Below are positions 35,043 through 44,506 of a stretch of DNA of 64,000 nt, piece by piece (position 1 is the first letter of the stretch; every line of letters begins with the position of its first letter). Source of the stretch: Heyndrickxia oleronia (GTDB taxonomy: Bacteria; Bacillota; Bacilli; Bacillales; Bacillaceae_C). A program made the translations under genes and the position numbers. The notes beneath the pieces are model-generated. The model made no database searches. It saw only the letters and a program-made list of their open reading frames with translations, and was not told the origin of the DNA. The stretch lies in the NCBI RefSeq assembly GCF_017809215.1, contig NZ_CP065424.1, positions 2,016,001-2,080,000 on the forward strand, given 5' to 3'.

Positions 35043-36011
35043 ATGCAGTTTGAGAATTGTATTATTGTTGGAGGAGGCCCATGTGGACTTTCAGCTGCAA
35101 TTGCTTTACAAGAAATCGGAATGAATCCATTAGTAATCGAAAAAGGTAATATTGTCAATGCTATTTACAATTATCCTACCCATCAGACTTTCTTCAGCTC
35201 TAGTGAAAAGCTTGAAATTGGTGGGGTTCCATTTATTAACGAAAATTTAAAACCGAGAAGAAATCATGCATTAGTTTATTATCGTGAAGTCGTAAAAAGA
35301 AAAAATCTACGGATTAATAGGTTTGAAACAGTCAAAAGTGTACAGAAAATGAAAGATGGCAGTTTTGAAGTTCAAACATCAAAGAACGAATATCAAGCAC
35401 AGTATGTAATCATCGCAACGGGCTATTATGATCATCCTAACCAATTAAATATTCCTGGAGAAACTCTCCCACATGTTTTTCATTATTTTAAGGAGGCTCA
35501 TCCATATTTCGATATGGATGTCATGGTAATTGGCGGGAAAAATTCAGCTGTTGATGCTGCAATTGAATTACATAAAGCTGGTGCGAATGTGACGGTATTA
35601 TATAGAGGGAAGGAGTATTCTAAAAGTGTAAAACCTTGGATATTACCAGAATTTGATTCATTAATCCGAAACGGTCAAATAAAAATGGAATTTAATGCAG
35701 AGCCTTTAGCAATTACTGAGGGTACTGTGAGATATGTAGTGAACGGGGAAATAAAGGAAATAAGTAATGATTATGTATTTGCAATGATTGGCTACCACCC
35801 TGACCATCATTTTATAAAAGAGATGGGAGTAAGGATTGATTCTGAGACAGGTAAGCCTGAATTTAATCAGGATACAATGGAAACAAATGTGGAAGGGATC
35901 TTTATCGCAGGTGTGCTTGCTGCCGGGAATAATGCAAATGAAATCTTTATTGAAAACGGGCGATTTCATGGTGAGTTAATCGCCAATTATTTAAAAGAAA
36001 AAAACCAATAA
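35043..36011 (+). CDS. ypdA: YpdA, bacillithiol-disulfide reductase family
   Basis: FAD/NADPH-dependent oxidoreductase, 322 residues. The FAD-binding GGGPCGLSAAIAL motif is at residues 8-20, and the NAD(P)-binding GGKNSAVDAA motif near 168-177. It lacks the redox-active CxxC pair of thioredoxin reductase, as known for YpdA. YpdA recycles oxidised bacillithiol in Firmicutes. GAGGTGACC before the ATG. Adjacent to gudB as in B. subtilis. Confidence 0.93.
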   Translation: MQFENCIIVGGGPCGLSAAIALQEIGMNPLVIEKGNIVNAIYNYPTHQTFFSSSEKLEIGGVPFINENLKPRRNHALVYYREVVKRKNLRINRFETVKSVQKMKDGSFEVQTSKNEYQAQYVIIATGYYDHPNQLNIPGETLPHVFHYFKEAHPYFDMDVMVIGGKNSAVDAAIELHKAGANVTVLYRGKEYSKSVKPWILPEFDSLIRNGQIKMEFNAEPLAITEGTVRYVVNGEIKEISNDYVFAMIGYHPDHHFIKEMGVRIDSETGKPEFNQDTMETNVEGIFIAGVLAAGNNANEIFIENGRFHGELIANYLKEKNQ

Positions 36012-36029
36012 AATATCTCTTACTAGAGG

Positions 36030-36091
36030 TAGGGTGGGGCAGATGGAATAAAAAAAGACTTTTTTCCCTTATTCCACTCGGTATTACCCTA
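36030..36091. repeat. Long imperfect hairpin after ypdA
   Basis: TAGGGT (36030-36035) and ACCCTA (36086-36091) enclose a second stem, TGGAATAA (36044-36051) with TTATTCCA (36069-36076). No T-run follows, so it is not a simple terminator. Confidence 0.45.
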
Positions 36092-36130
36092 TATGATGTT
36101 TCGTTGAAATCTGTAATCTTATTGACTTCA

Positions 36131-36189
36131 AAAAATAGAAGCAGTCATAGCAAGTACAACCAAGTACTTGTAGGACTGCTTCTATTTTT
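36131..36189. terminator. Bidirectional terminator between ypdA and the asparaginase gene
   Basis: AAAAATAGAAGCAGTC pairs with GACTGCTTCTATTTTT; the loop holds an inner stem CAAGTAC/GTACTTG. A-run and T-run lie on the two sides. Confidence 0.85.
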
Positions 36190-37165
36190 ATATTTTATGA
36201 AACATTTCTTCGATTTCTTTCATATTATTTGTTTGTGAAAGGGCAATAAGTAGTTTAATTCTAGCTTTTTGCCCATTCAATCCGTTAGAAAAGATCGCAC
36301 CTAATTCCTTTAGCTGTTTTCCTCCACCTTCATAGCCATAAATATCCTGTGCGATGCCATTAAAACATCTTGAGACAATGATTGTCGGGATATTTGCTTC
36401 AATGAGTAACTTAATTCCTTCTACAGTTGCTGGCGGCAAATTCCCTTGTCCTAATGCTTCGATTACAAGACCATCATAGTTTAAATCTAAAATAGCTTTA
36501 AATAATAATGAGTCCATTCCGGCATGTGCTTTGAGTAATGCTACATTTTTTGTAATGCTATCGATAGGATAGTATTCCTTATGTGTCGGTGCATTATGGA
36601 AAAATATACCTGGCTTTGATATGATTCCAATTGGTCCGAACTGTGGACTTTGAAATGTTGACAAATTACTTGTATGTGTTTTTGTAACGTTTTTTGCGGT
36701 ATGAATTTCATCATTTAATACAACTAGTACACCTTTACCTTTTGCTTCTTCACAGGCAGCTACTCTTATAGACGTAATTAAATTATATAATCCATCAGAA
36801 CCGATTTCATTACTAGACCTCATTGCCCCAGTTACTACTATAGGGAGCTCAAGTCCAGTGGTAAGGTCAAGAAAATAAGCAGTTTCCTCTAAAGTATCTG
36901 TTCCATGAGTAATGACAACCCCATCAATAGTATTTTCTTTCGTTTCATTTATGATTAATTCCTTTAATTTTAGCATTTCTGTCATTGTAATATGTGGTGA
37001 AGGTAAATTAAATGGCTCTTTTACGATTAAATTAGCAAGATTAGAAAGTCCTTTTGTTTGAGCTGATAAAGGATTTTCTTCGCCGGGTTTAACTGCACCA
37101 GTTTCCCCATCCTCATACATAGAAATGGTTCCACCAGTGTGAATGACCAATATATTTTTTTTCAT
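36188..37165 (-). CDS. ansA: Type I-like L-asparaginase
   Basis: Hydrolyses asparagine to aspartate and ammonia. The two active-site threonine motifs are present: HTGGTIS (Thr13) and THGTDTLEETA (near residues 86-96, holding the second Thr and catalytic Asp). 325 residues, no signal peptide, so cytoplasmic. Convergent with ypdA and divergent from prsW; B. subtilis has no asparaginase at this place, so this is a gain or rearrangement. A 20-bp near-perfect palindrome lies 25 bp upstream (37191-37210) and may be an operator. Confidence 0.9.
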   Translation of the reverse strand: MKKNILVIHTGGTISMYEDGETGAVKPGEENPLSAQTKGLSNLANLIVKEPFNLPSPHITMTEMLKLKELIINETKENTIDGVVITHGTDTLEETAYFLDLTTGLELPIVVTGAMRSSNEIGSDGLYNLITSIRVAACEEAKGKGVLVVLNDEIHTAKNVTKTHTSNLSTFQSPQFGPIGIISKPGIFFHNAPTHKEYYPIDSITKNVALLKAHAGMDSLLFKAILDLNYDGLVIEALGQGNLPPATVEGIKLLIEANIPTIIVSRCFNGIAQDIYGYEGGGKQLKELGAIFSNGLNGQKARIKLLIALSQTNNMKEIEEMFHKI

Positions 37166-37190
37166 AAAAAATCCCCCAAATAAAGCAATA

Positions 37191-37210
37191 CTTTTCCAAA
37201 TTTTGAAAAG
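37191..37210. promoter_or_regulatory. Operator-like palindrome between ansA and prsW
   Basis: CTTTTCCAAA and TTTTGAAAAG are complementary at 9 of 10 positions, giving a 20-bp dyad in the divergent intergenic region. Regulator not known. Confidence 0.4.
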
Positions 37211-37274
37211 GTTATTTTCTTTCTATAGTATACATGATACGATTAAGAAAATGAAAAAGAAATGAGGCAGAAAA

Positions 37275-37979
37275 ATGCTGGTAATATTATCAGCAGGAAT
37301 TGCACCAGGTTTAGCACTTTTAAGTTATTTTTATTTAAAAGATCAATATGAATTAGAGCCTGTACTACTAGTATTTAAGGCCTTTTTATTTGGTGCATTT
37401 CTTACGTTTCCAATCATGTTTATTCAGCATGTTTTGGATATTGAGCAAATTTTACAAGGTAATATTTTTAACGCTTTTATAAATATAGCATTATTAGAGG
37501 AATTTTTTAAATGGTTTATCCTCTTTTTTGTTGTGTATCAGCATGGGGATTTTAGTGAACCATATGATGGAATTGTTTATGGTGCTAGTGTTTCTTTAGG
37601 ATTCGCAACCGTTGAAAATATTTTATATTTAATTGCTGATGGTGTCGGAACTGCTTTTGGAAGAGCATTACTACCGGTTTCAAGTCATGCATTATTTGGG
37701 GTAATTATGGGCTATTATTTAGGTAAGGCCAAATTCTCACTTGATCGCAAGATGAAGCAAGCATTAATATATTCTTTCACAATCCCTTTACTACTTCATG
37801 GATTTTATGATTACATTTTATTGTCAAAGACAAAATGGATATATTATATTATTCCGTTTATGCTCTTTCTGTGGTGGCTTGGTTTAAAAAAGGTAAAGCA
37901 AGCGCATGCCTTATCTAAAAAGCATCATGAAATGAATACGACAGAAAATAATCAATCGGCTATAGATACAATTGGATGA
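37275..37979 (+). CDS. prsW: Intramembrane protease PrsW
   Basis: Polytopic membrane protease that makes the first cut in the anti-sigma-W factor RsiW in response to antimicrobial peptides. Motifs: EEFFKW with Glu75, Glu76 and Lys79; VENILYLI near 117; SHALFG near 140; HGFYDY near 178. 234 residues (B. subtilis 218). GAGGCAG before the ATG. Together with sigX in this window it points to an ECF-based envelope-stress response. Its substrate gene rsiW is not in the window. Confidence 0.94.
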   Translation: MLVILSAGIAPGLALLSYFYLKDQYELEPVLLVFKAFLFGAFLTFPIMFIQHVLDIEQILQGNIFNAFINIALLEEFFKWFILFFVVYQHGDFSEPYDGIVYGASVSLGFATVENILYLIADGVGTAFGRALLPVSSHALFGVIMGYYLGKAKFSLDRKMKQALIYSFTIPLLLHGFYDYILLSKTKWIYYIIPFMLFLWWLGLKKVKQAHALSKKHHEMNTTENNQSAIDTIG

Positions 37980-38002
37980 TCTGTGTCCGGTTGTTTTTTT
38001 TT
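37968..38002 (+). terminator. Terminator after prsW
   Basis: ACAATTGGA pairs with TCCGGTTGT (G-U pairs included), followed by nine T. Confidence 0.65.
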
Positions 38003-38110
38003 GCCCTAATTTCAGGAAATGACAAGATACTATTACTTTTTTGTATAAAATTCCTTTGGAAACAAAAACTAGCCGTAATTCTAAAACAATTTTTGGAGGG
38101 GTAAAACGCA

Positions 38111-38953
38111 ATGAGGAACAACATTTTTGTAAAAGTTGTTTTCGTACTTTTATTCTGTCTTGTAACATTGACAATTTCAAGTTCAAAACAGCCAATTCAG
38201 GCGTTTACAAATCAAGTGATCCAAAGGGGTGCAGTTGGAGACGATGTTATAGAATTGCAAGCAAGATTGCAAAATATCGGATTTTATACAGGTAAAATTG
38301 ATGGTGTTTTTGGATGGGGAACGTATTGGGCATTACGAAATTTTCAAAAGGATTTTGGCTTAGATATTGATGGATTAGCTGGACCAACAACAAAAGCGAA
38401 ATTGGTTAAAGCATCGAATTATAATGCTGCCTTTGTTAAAGATCAAATTAAAAAGGGGAATGAGTTTACTTATTATGGGGGCGTTGATATTAATAAACAA
38501 ATTAAGCCTAAATCATCTACGTCTAATAAAAAAACTACTACAACAAAAAAACCATCAGGTACTACGAATGTAACTGCGACCAATGTACCAAATGGCTACT
38601 CTCAAAATGACATTCAATTATTAGCTAATGCGGTGTATGGAGAGTCAAGAGGAGAACCATATGAAGGTCAGGTGGCAGTAGCTGCTGTCATATTAAATAG
38701 AGTGGAGAGCTCTTCATTTCCGAATACAATTTCAGGTGTAATCTTTGAACCAGGTGCATTTACAGCAGTAGCAGATGGACAAATTTGGTTAACACCAAAT
38801 GAAACGGCAAAAAAAGCTGTGATTGATGCGATTAATGGATGGGATCCTACCGGAAATGCTTTATATTACTTTAATCCTGTTACAGCAACAAGTAAATGGA
38901 TTTGGTCGAGACCACAAATCAAGCAAATTGGCAAACATATATTTTGTATGTAA
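38111..38953 (+). CDS. sleB: Spore cortex-lytic enzyme SleB
   Basis: Lytic transglycosylase that degrades the muramic-delta-lactam cortex during germination. Signal peptide at 1-32; N-terminal peptidoglycan-binding domain at ~38-102 (GDDVIELQARLQNIGFYTG); Thr/Lys-rich linker; hydrolase_2 domain at ~160-280 with YGESRGEPYEGQVAVAAVILNR and the catalytic Glu in YGE. 280 residues. GGAGGGG before the ATG. In operon with ypeB, as always in Bacillus; forespore (sigma-G) expression is known, though the promoter match here is weak. Confidence 0.96.
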   Translation: MRNNIFVKVVFVLLFCLVTLTISSSKQPIQAFTNQVIQRGAVGDDVIELQARLQNIGFYTGKIDGVFGWGTYWALRNFQKDFGLDIDGLAGPTTKAKLVKASNYNAAFVKDQIKKGNEFTYYGGVDINKQIKPKSSTSNKKTTTTKKPSGTTNVTATNVPNGYSQNDIQLLANAVYGESRGEPYEGQVAVAAVILNRVESSSFPNTISGVIFEPGAFTAVADGQIWLTPNETAKKAVIDAINGWDPTGNALYYFNPVTATSKWIWSRPQIKQIGKHIFCM

Positions 38954-38965
38954 GGGGTGATTTGA

Positions 38966-40315
38966 ATGATTAGAGGAATTATTATAGCTGTATTATCACT
39001 TGGTGTTATTGGAACTGGAGTATGGGGGTACCAAGAACACCGAGAAAAAAATGCAATCTTAATAAACGCTGAAAATAATTATCAACGAGCATTTCATGAT
39101 TTAGCTTATCAAATGGATCAGTTACATGACCAAATTGGTACTACGTTAGCCATGAATTCAAGAAAGTCTCTTTCACCTGCCCTTGCAGATGTATGGAGAC
39201 TTACTTCGGAAGCACATAGTAATGTCGGTCAATTGCCTCTTACTTTATTACCATTTAATAAAACAGAGGAATTTTTATCGAATATCGGAAATTTTAGTTA
39301 TCGAACAGCAGTTAGAGATCTTGATAAGGAACCACTATCTAATGAAGAATATGGGACCCTTAAAAGATTATATTCACAAAGTGCTAATATTCAAGGGGAA
39401 CTAAGAAAAGTACAACACTTAGTACTAAAAAACAACTTACGTTGGATGGATGTTGAAATGGCACTAGCTACTGGCAAGGAAGGTGCAGATAATACGATCA
39501 TCGATGGCTTTAAAACAGTAGAAAAAACAGTTAAAGGATACGATGAATCGAATACAAATGATCCATCTTTAGTAAGCTTTCAAAAAAATAACAACAATTT
39601 TCGGGACGTAAAAGGTAAATCGATTACTAAAGATGAAGCAATTCAAATAGCGAAGAAGTTTACAAACATAAAAAATCCTACCAAAGTAAAGGTAACCGAA
39701 AATGGAAAAGGTGCTAATTTTAGTTTCTATAGTGTAACCTTAGCAGATAAGAATGGTAATGAGGGCAATATGGATATGACTAAAAAAGGCGGACATCCGA
39801 TATATTTTATTGAAAGACGAGACATTACAAAGCAAAATTTAAGTTTAAATGATGGAATTCAGGCTGCGTCTAAATTTTTGAAAAATAATCAGTTTGATCA
39901 TATGGAGGTTTTTGAGAGTACACAATATGATCATATAGGTGTTTTTTCCTTTGTAGTAAATGAAGAAGGCGTTCGAATCTATCCAGAAACGATCAAGTTA
40001 AAGGTTGCTTTAGATAATGGACAAATAATTGGTTTTACTGCTCAAGATTATATGAAAAATACTGAGAATCGAAAAATTCCTAAGCCTAAGCTAACAATGG
40101 CAGAGGCAAAAGGCTCTATTAATCCAAAATTAAAGGTAATGGAGGATAGATTGGCTATTATCAGTAATGAACTAGGAAAAGAAGTGCTTTGCTATGAATT
40201 CTTAGGTACACTAGGTAAGGATACGTACCGGATCTTTATAAACGCAAACGATGGAAAGGAAGAAAATGTAGAAAAACTGCAAAACGCGGAACCTGTATAT
40301 CACAATGTATTATGA
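38966..40315 (+). CDS. ypeB: Germination protein YpeB
   Basis: Partner and stabiliser of SleB in the spore inner membrane. One N-terminal membrane segment (residues ~2-22), a helical domain to ~200, and repeated PepSY-like domains in the C-terminal part (for example SITKDEAIQIAKKF near 225-238). 449 residues, as in B. subtilis. AAGGGGTGA before the ATG. Followed by a strong terminator overlapping the stop codon. Confidence 0.96.
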   Translation: MIRGIIIAVLSLGVIGTGVWGYQEHREKNAILINAENNYQRAFHDLAYQMDQLHDQIGTTLAMNSRKSLSPALADVWRLTSEAHSNVGQLPLTLLPFNKTEEFLSNIGNFSYRTAVRDLDKEPLSNEEYGTLKRLYSQSANIQGELRKVQHLVLKNNLRWMDVEMALATGKEGADNTIIDGFKTVEKTVKGYDESNTNDPSLVSFQKNNNNFRDVKGKSITKDEAIQIAKKFTNIKNPTKVKVTENGKGANFSFYSVTLADKNGNEGNMDMTKKGGHPIYFIERRDITKQNLSLNDGIQAASKFLKNNQFDHMEVFESTQYDHIGVFSFVVNEEGVRIYPETIKLKVALDNGQIIGFTAQDYMKNTENRKIPKPKLTMAEAKGSINPKLKVMEDRLAIISNELGKEVLCYEFLGTLGKDTYRIFINANDGKEENVEKLQNAEPVYHNVL

Positions 40316-40347
40316 GGAAAGCTATCTAGCTTTCCTCATTTTCTTTT
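40313..40347 (+). terminator. Terminator after sleB-ypeB
   Basis: TGAGGAAAGC pairs with GCTTTCCTCA around TATCTA; TTTTCTTTT follows. Confidence 0.88.
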
Positions 40348-40431
40348 GGTGAATATCTAGAAAAGTCTGTCATTAAATGGCATAATATACTTAGGACCAT
40401 ATTATTATGTCAAGGAAGGATTTGCAAATCG

Positions 40432-41085
40432 ATGTTAAATATTGGAATGAACTTAACTCTTGAATCTTTGGAAAGTAATAATCCTGATAAATATAAATGC
40501 AAAATTGCTGATATTGAAAATAATAATTTATATATCGATTATCCCATTAGTTTAACGACTAATCGTACTGCTTTTCTTGTGAATGATTTACATTTAAATT
40601 GTATTTTTTCTACAGAAGATAATGGAACTTATCTCTTTCGTACAAAAGTTATAGGCAAAGTCAAAAAAAATATCCCCTTGATTATTTTACATATCCCACC
40701 AGTTGAGGAGTTTAAGAAGATACAACGTAGACAGTACGTAAGGGTTGAAACAGCGGTTGATATATCCTTGTATTTACAAAATTCTAAAGAAAGATTCACG
40801 ACAATTACTGAGGATATAAGTGCAGGAGGATGTGCCGTTCTTTTACCAAAAAATATACAGATGCACCCATTAGAAACGGGTGATGCTACCATCGTACTTC
40901 CAATGCAAAACGGAGATTATCAGTATATTAATACACCAATTAAACTTATAAGAAATTGGGAGGATGCAGGTAAGAACATTGCATCAATTGAATTCATTGA
41001 TTTAGATGAGAAAGATACCCAATCACTTTTTCGCTTCTGTTTTGAAAGACAATTAGAGCTTCGAAAAAAAGGATTATTAACTTAA
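40432..41085 (+). CDS. motI: c-di-GMP-binding flagellar brake MotI (YpfA)
   Basis: PilZ-domain protein with an N-terminal YcgR-like domain. The c-di-GMP-binding motif RxxxR lies in RRQYVRVE (near residue 98-105) and the second motif DISAGG near 130. 217 residues as in B. subtilis YpfA/MotI, which slows flagella by binding MotA when c-di-GMP is high. Its presence, with cheR, implies a motile organism. ATG at 40432 with AAGGAAGG about 12 nt upstream; an ATG five codons later is possible. Confidence 0.92.
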   Translation: MLNIGMNLTLESLESNNPDKYKCKIADIENNNLYIDYPISLTTNRTAFLVNDLHLNCIFSTEDNGTYLFRTKVIGKVKKNIPLIILHIPPVEEFKKIQRRQYVRVETAVDISLYLQNSKERFTTITEDISAGGCAVLLPKNIQMHPLETGDATIVLPMQNGDYQYINTPIKLIRNWEDAGKNIASIEFIDLDEKDTQSLFRFCFERQLELRKKGLLT

Positions 41086-41233
41086 AGCATTTTCTTAGGT
41101 GAAATTTAACTACTATAATTTGGTCTATAGACTTGAAGTCAGCTTTAATTAAGAAACATTTAAGTTTCTTAAATGAATAAAGAATTTCTTCTACTCCCAT
41201 AATGATTAATATATTATTTTAGGAGTGGATGAA

Positions 41234-41416
41234 ATGAAATTAATAGAAAGATGGATGGTAAAATTAATAATTTTTCACTTTATATTATTACTATTGATTC
41301 AAGGGGTTCTTCACTCACTTCATTTTTTTCAAGATTATCAAAAAATCACCTTTTATGAAGGGGTTAATAAAATGAATGAAACTCCTATAATAGAAACATG
41401 GAAGAATCATCATTAA
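41234..41416 (+). CDS. ypfB: YpfB-like small membrane protein (DUF5359)
   Basis: A 60-residue protein with one membrane segment at ~13-31 and a charged C-terminal part. The ATG at 41234 has AGGAG 8 nt upstream; the frame also opens at a GTG at 41225 that overlaps that site. Between ypfA and cmk as in B. subtilis, where ypfB has the same layout. Function unknown. A weak hairpin with T-run follows at 41414-41440. Confidence 0.8.
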   Translation: MKLIERWMVKLIIFHFILLLLIQGVLHSLHFFQDYQKITFYEGVNKMNETPIIETWKNHH

Positions 41417-41559
41417 GGCAGATTAGATTCTGTCTTTTTTAGTTGTTATATAATATGTTAATATTAAGTGAACTGTTAACTACCTAAAAGTACATCATAA
41501 TAGAGTATTTAGTTAACGTGGATTGTCATGGTTATTATAAAGAATGGGTGGAAAGCTGA

Positions 41560-42234
41560 ATGAATCAAAAAATTCGTATTGCTATTGATGGTCCTGCTGC
41601 TGCAGGCAAAAGTACGGTTGCAAAAATTGTTGCCGAAAGACTATCTTATATCTATATAGATACGGGAGCAATGTATAGATCTTTAACATTAAAGGCTCTA
41701 GATAATCAGATATCTCCAAATAATGAATCAGCACTAGCAGACTTGCTGAATGTCACTATGATTGAACTAAAGCCAGGGATTGAAGGTCAGCTAGTCTATT
41801 TAGATGGAGTGGATGTAACTAAAAAAATCCGTGAAGCTTCGGTCACAAATAATGTATCGGAAGTATCTAAACACCGTCTAGTTCGTGAGGAAATGGTAAG
41901 AAGGCAACAAGCGTTTGCTAAAGACGGTGGAGTGGTCATGGATGGCCGGGATATTGGAACTCATGTAATCCCGAACGCTGAATTAAAAATCTTTTTACTT
42001 GCTAGCGTAGAAGAACGTGCCTTAAGAAGGCATACTGAAAATCTTGCGAAAAATTATCCATCTGATTTAAATCAGTTACAAAAAGAAATTGAATTAAGGG
42101 ATAAGTTAGATTCAGAACGGGAAGTTTCACCATTAAAGAAGGCTGATGATGCTATAGTGATTGATACAACTTCATTAACTATTCAAGATGTTGTAAATAA
42201 AATAATGAATTTTGCTAATGAAAGGATCGAATAA
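41560..42234 (+). CDS. cmk: Cytidylate kinase
   Basis: Phosphorylates CMP and dCMP using ATP. The P-loop GPAAAGKS lies at residues 11-18; DTGAMYR (near 35) and DGRDIGT (near 128) are the CMP-binding motifs. 224 residues as in B. subtilis. GGTGGAAAGC precedes the ATG. The plsC-like gene starts 2 bp after its stop, so the two are likely co-transcribed. Confidence 0.97.
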   Translation: MNQKIRIAIDGPAAAGKSTVAKIVAERLSYIYIDTGAMYRSLTLKALDNQISPNNESALADLLNVTMIELKPGIEGQLVYLDGVDVTKKIREASVTNNVSEVSKHRLVREEMVRRQQAFAKDGGVVMDGRDIGTHVIPNAELKIFLLASVEERALRRHTENLAKNYPSDLNQLQKEIELRDKLDSEREVSPLKKADDAIVIDTTSLTIQDVVNKIMNFANERIE

Positions 42235-42236
42235 AA

Positions 42237-42821
42237 GTGACTTTTTACTCATTTGCAAAAGTGGTTGTATGGAGGATTTTTAAACCGCTATATAGAATTC
42301 AGGTTATTGGCAAAGAGCATTTTCCTGAAAAGGGTGGTGTGCTCTTATGTGCTAATCATATCGATAATCTGGATCCACCAGTAGTTGGTATTACAGCACC
42401 TAGACCAGTTGTATTTATGGGAAAGGAAGAACTTTTTCAAAAACCACTATTAAAAACATTAATGGAAAAATTAAATGTCATTCCTATAAAAAGAGGTATG
42501 AGTGATAGGGAAGCGTTGCGTAAAGGACTAAATGTTCTAAAAAAGGATCAAGTTCTAGGACTCTTTCCTGAAGGTACACGCAGTAAAACTGGGGAACTAG
42601 GTAAAGGTCTTGCCGGTGCAGGTTTTTTTGCATTAAGGACGGATGCCGCTGTTATTCCTTGTGCAATTATTGGACCTTATAAACCTTTTAGCAAATTAAA
42701 AGTGGTGTATGGGGAACCGATAGACCTACAAGAATATCGTGATAACAAAGCAAATCCTGGTGAAGTCACAGATGTGATCATGAATCGAATTAAAAAATTG
42801 ATCGATGAACATCGCAAATGA
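42237..42821 (+). CDS. plsC: 1-acyl-sn-glycerol-3-phosphate acyltransferase family protein
   Basis: PlsC-family membrane-associated acyltransferase, which adds the second acyl chain in phosphatidic acid synthesis. Catalytic HxxxxD lies in NHIDNLDPP (His41, Asp46), and the substrate motif FPEGTRS near residue 112. 194 residues with a hydrophobic N-terminal stretch. GTG start. Between cmk and ypfD, a frequent arrangement in Firmicutes. The symbol is by family; a paralogue elsewhere could be the main PlsC. Confidence 0.85.
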   Translation: MTFYSFAKVVVWRIFKPLYRIQVIGKEHFPEKGGVLLCANHIDNLDPPVVGITAPRPVVFMGKEELFQKPLLKTLMEKLNVIPIKRGMSDREALRKGLNVLKKDQVLGLFPEGTRSKTGELGKGLAGAGFFALRTDAAVIPCAIIGPYKPFSKLKVVYGEPIDLQEYRDNKANPGEVTDVIMNRIKKLIDEHRK

Positions 42822-43005
42822 GTCACTTTACTTGACAAAATGTAGTATTTGTTAGAAGTTAGTATAAAGGATCATTTTTGAATTGTTTGAAAGTATAAAA
42901 AGCTATTGTTGCTAATTGGATGATTTCTAGTTTTATCGATAGAGATGATGACTTGAAAGACAACTAGCCAAAGCTTATCGTTATTTGGATTAAGGAGGAG
43001 TACAT

Positions 43006-44142
43006 ATGACAGATGATATGAATCAAGTGGAAGTAAAGACCTTTTTAGAGAATGATAGGGTAAAAGGAACGGTTACTAAGGTTGAAGAAAAACAAGTGCT
43101 AGTAGCCATTGAAGGTAGTAAAATAGATGGCATCATCCCAATCAGTGAACTGTCTAGTCTTCATGTTGAACAAGCATCTGACGTTGTAAAAGAAGGGGAT
43201 GTCCTTGATCTAATTGTAACAAAGGTTGAAGAAGAAGCATTAGTTGTTTCTAAACGCAAAGTAGATGCAGAAATAGCATGGCAAGAAATGCAACGTCGTT
43301 TTGAAAACAATGAAATTTTTGAAGCAACCATCAGTGATGTAGTTAAAGGCGGATTAGTTGTTGATCTTGGAATCCGTGGCTTCGTTCCTGCTTCATTAGT
43401 TGAAGATCATTATGTAGAGGATTTTAGCGATTATAAGGGTAAACAATTAACTTTTAAAATCGTAGAATTAGATCGTGACAAAAGCCGTATTATCCTTTCA
43501 CATAGAGCAGTTATTGAATCAGAAAAATTAGAGAAAAAGAAACAGGCTTTACATCATATTCAAGCTGGTCAAATTCTTGAAGGGAAAGTACAAAGAATTA
43601 CTGATTTTGGAGCTTTTGTTGATATTGGTGGTGTAGATGGACTTGTTCATATCTCTCAGCTTTCTCATGAACATGTAGAAAAACCTTCTGATGTAATTGA
43701 GGAAGGGCAACTTGTAAAAGTGAAAGTATTATCGGTTGATCACGATAATGAACGTATATCACTGTCAATAAAAGAAACTCAGCCTGGACCTTGGGCAGAT
43801 ATTGAAGAAAAGGCTCCGAAAGGAACAGTACTAACGGGTAAAGTGAAGAGATTAGTTTCATTTGGGGCATTTGTTGAAGTGTTCCCTGGAGTGGAAGGCT
43901 TAGTTCATATCTCACAAATTTCCCATAAGCATATCAATACACCACATGAAGTTCTAAAAGAAGGTCAAGAGGTTCAAGTGAAAGTATTAGATGTAAATAC
44001 TCAAGATAGTCGCCTCTCTTTAAGTATTAAAGATCTTGAAGAACGTGAAGAAGAAGTTGTGGACTATGAACTTCCCGAAGAAACAAAAGGATTCCAATTA
44101 GGTGAAGTGATTGGTGATAAACTAAAAGATTTAAATAAATAA
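43006..44142 (+). CDS. ypfD: S1-domain RNA-binding protein YpfD (RpsA-like)
   Basis: Four S1 domains in tandem (residues ~15-85, ~102-172, ~187-257, ~273-345), with the last two most similar to canonical S1 ([19 protein letters not shown] and [20 protein letters not shown]). A short acidic tail follows. 378 residues, near the 382 of B. subtilis YpfD. It is shorter than E. coli S1 and is not proven to act as ribosomal protein S1 in Bacillus. AAGGAGGAG before the ATG. Own transcript likely, with a terminator after it. Confidence 0.93.
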   Translation: MTDDMNQVEVKTFLENDRVKGTVTKVEEKQVLVAIEGSKIDGIIPISELSSLHVEQASDVVKEGDVLDLIVTKVEEEALVVSKRKVDAEIAWQEMQRRFENNEIFEATISDVVKGGLVVDLGIRGFVPASLVEDHYVEDFSDYKGKQLTFKIVELDRDKSRIILSHRAVIESEKLEKKKQALHHIQAGQILEGKVQRITDFGAFVDIGGVDGLVHISQLSHEHVEKPSDVIEEGQLVKVKVLSVDHDNERISLSIKETQPGPWADIEEKAPKGTVLTGKVKRLVSFGAFVEVFPGVEGLVHISQISHKHINTPHEVLKEGQEVQVKVLDVNTQDSRLSLSIKDLEEREEEVVDYELPEETKGFQLGEVIGDKLKDLNK

Positions 44143-44152
44143 AATAAGATAT

Positions 44153-44190
44153 AAGGCTATCCTCATAGTAATATAGGGATAGCCTTTTTC
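44153..44190 (+). terminator. Terminator after ypfD
   Basis: AAGGCTATCC pairs with GGATAGCCTT around a ~13-base loop, followed by T-run. Confidence 0.85.
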
Positions 44191-44266
44191 CGTATAAAAT
44201 TTTGTTCATGCTTATCTATTCAATTCTGCACTAATGATGATAAAACATGAAATTTGCCATTTTATG

Positions 44267-44401
44267 TTAGCCTTTTTGATTCCTTCTGGCATCCTCGGCA
44301 CTCTCTAATTTAGTTGAGCCATTATAATGAAGGGCCTGATCTCTATCTGACTCAACTCTTCTACTTTGTTTTAACTTTTTTTCTTGTCTATCTCTTCCCA
44401 T
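44267..44401 (-). CDS. ypzI: YpzI family small protein
   Basis: A 44-residue, highly charged peptide beginning MGRDRQEKKLKQSRRVESDR and continuing DQALHYNGSTKLES, which is the pattern of the YpzI family. AGGAGGTG lies 6-7 nt before the ATG on the minus strand. B. subtilis encodes YpzI between ypfD and yphA on the same side. Function unknown. Too short to appear in usual length-filtered gene lists. Confidence 0.85.
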   Translation of the reverse strand: MGRDRQEKKLKQSRRVESDRDQALHYNGSTKLESAEDARRNQKG

Positions 44402-44506
44402 ATTTTAAACACCTCCTAAAAAGTAGGATAACTTGAAAAATTATTACTATTCATGGTTAGAACCTTTTTTATTTTCCTATAATGAAAATGAAAGGAGGTT
44501 AAAGGG

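Noticed and set aside
36028..36045. T-box-like AGGGTGGGGC
   Set aside because: Only a partial match to the T-box GGGTGGnACCGCG; it lies after ypdA with no downstream aminoacyl-tRNA or amino-acid gene on that strand.
38041..38075. Sigma-G promoter of sleB
   Set aside because: TGTATA followed 17 nt later by AAAACTA-like sequence matches too few positions to list as a feature, although sigma-G control is expected from B. subtilis.
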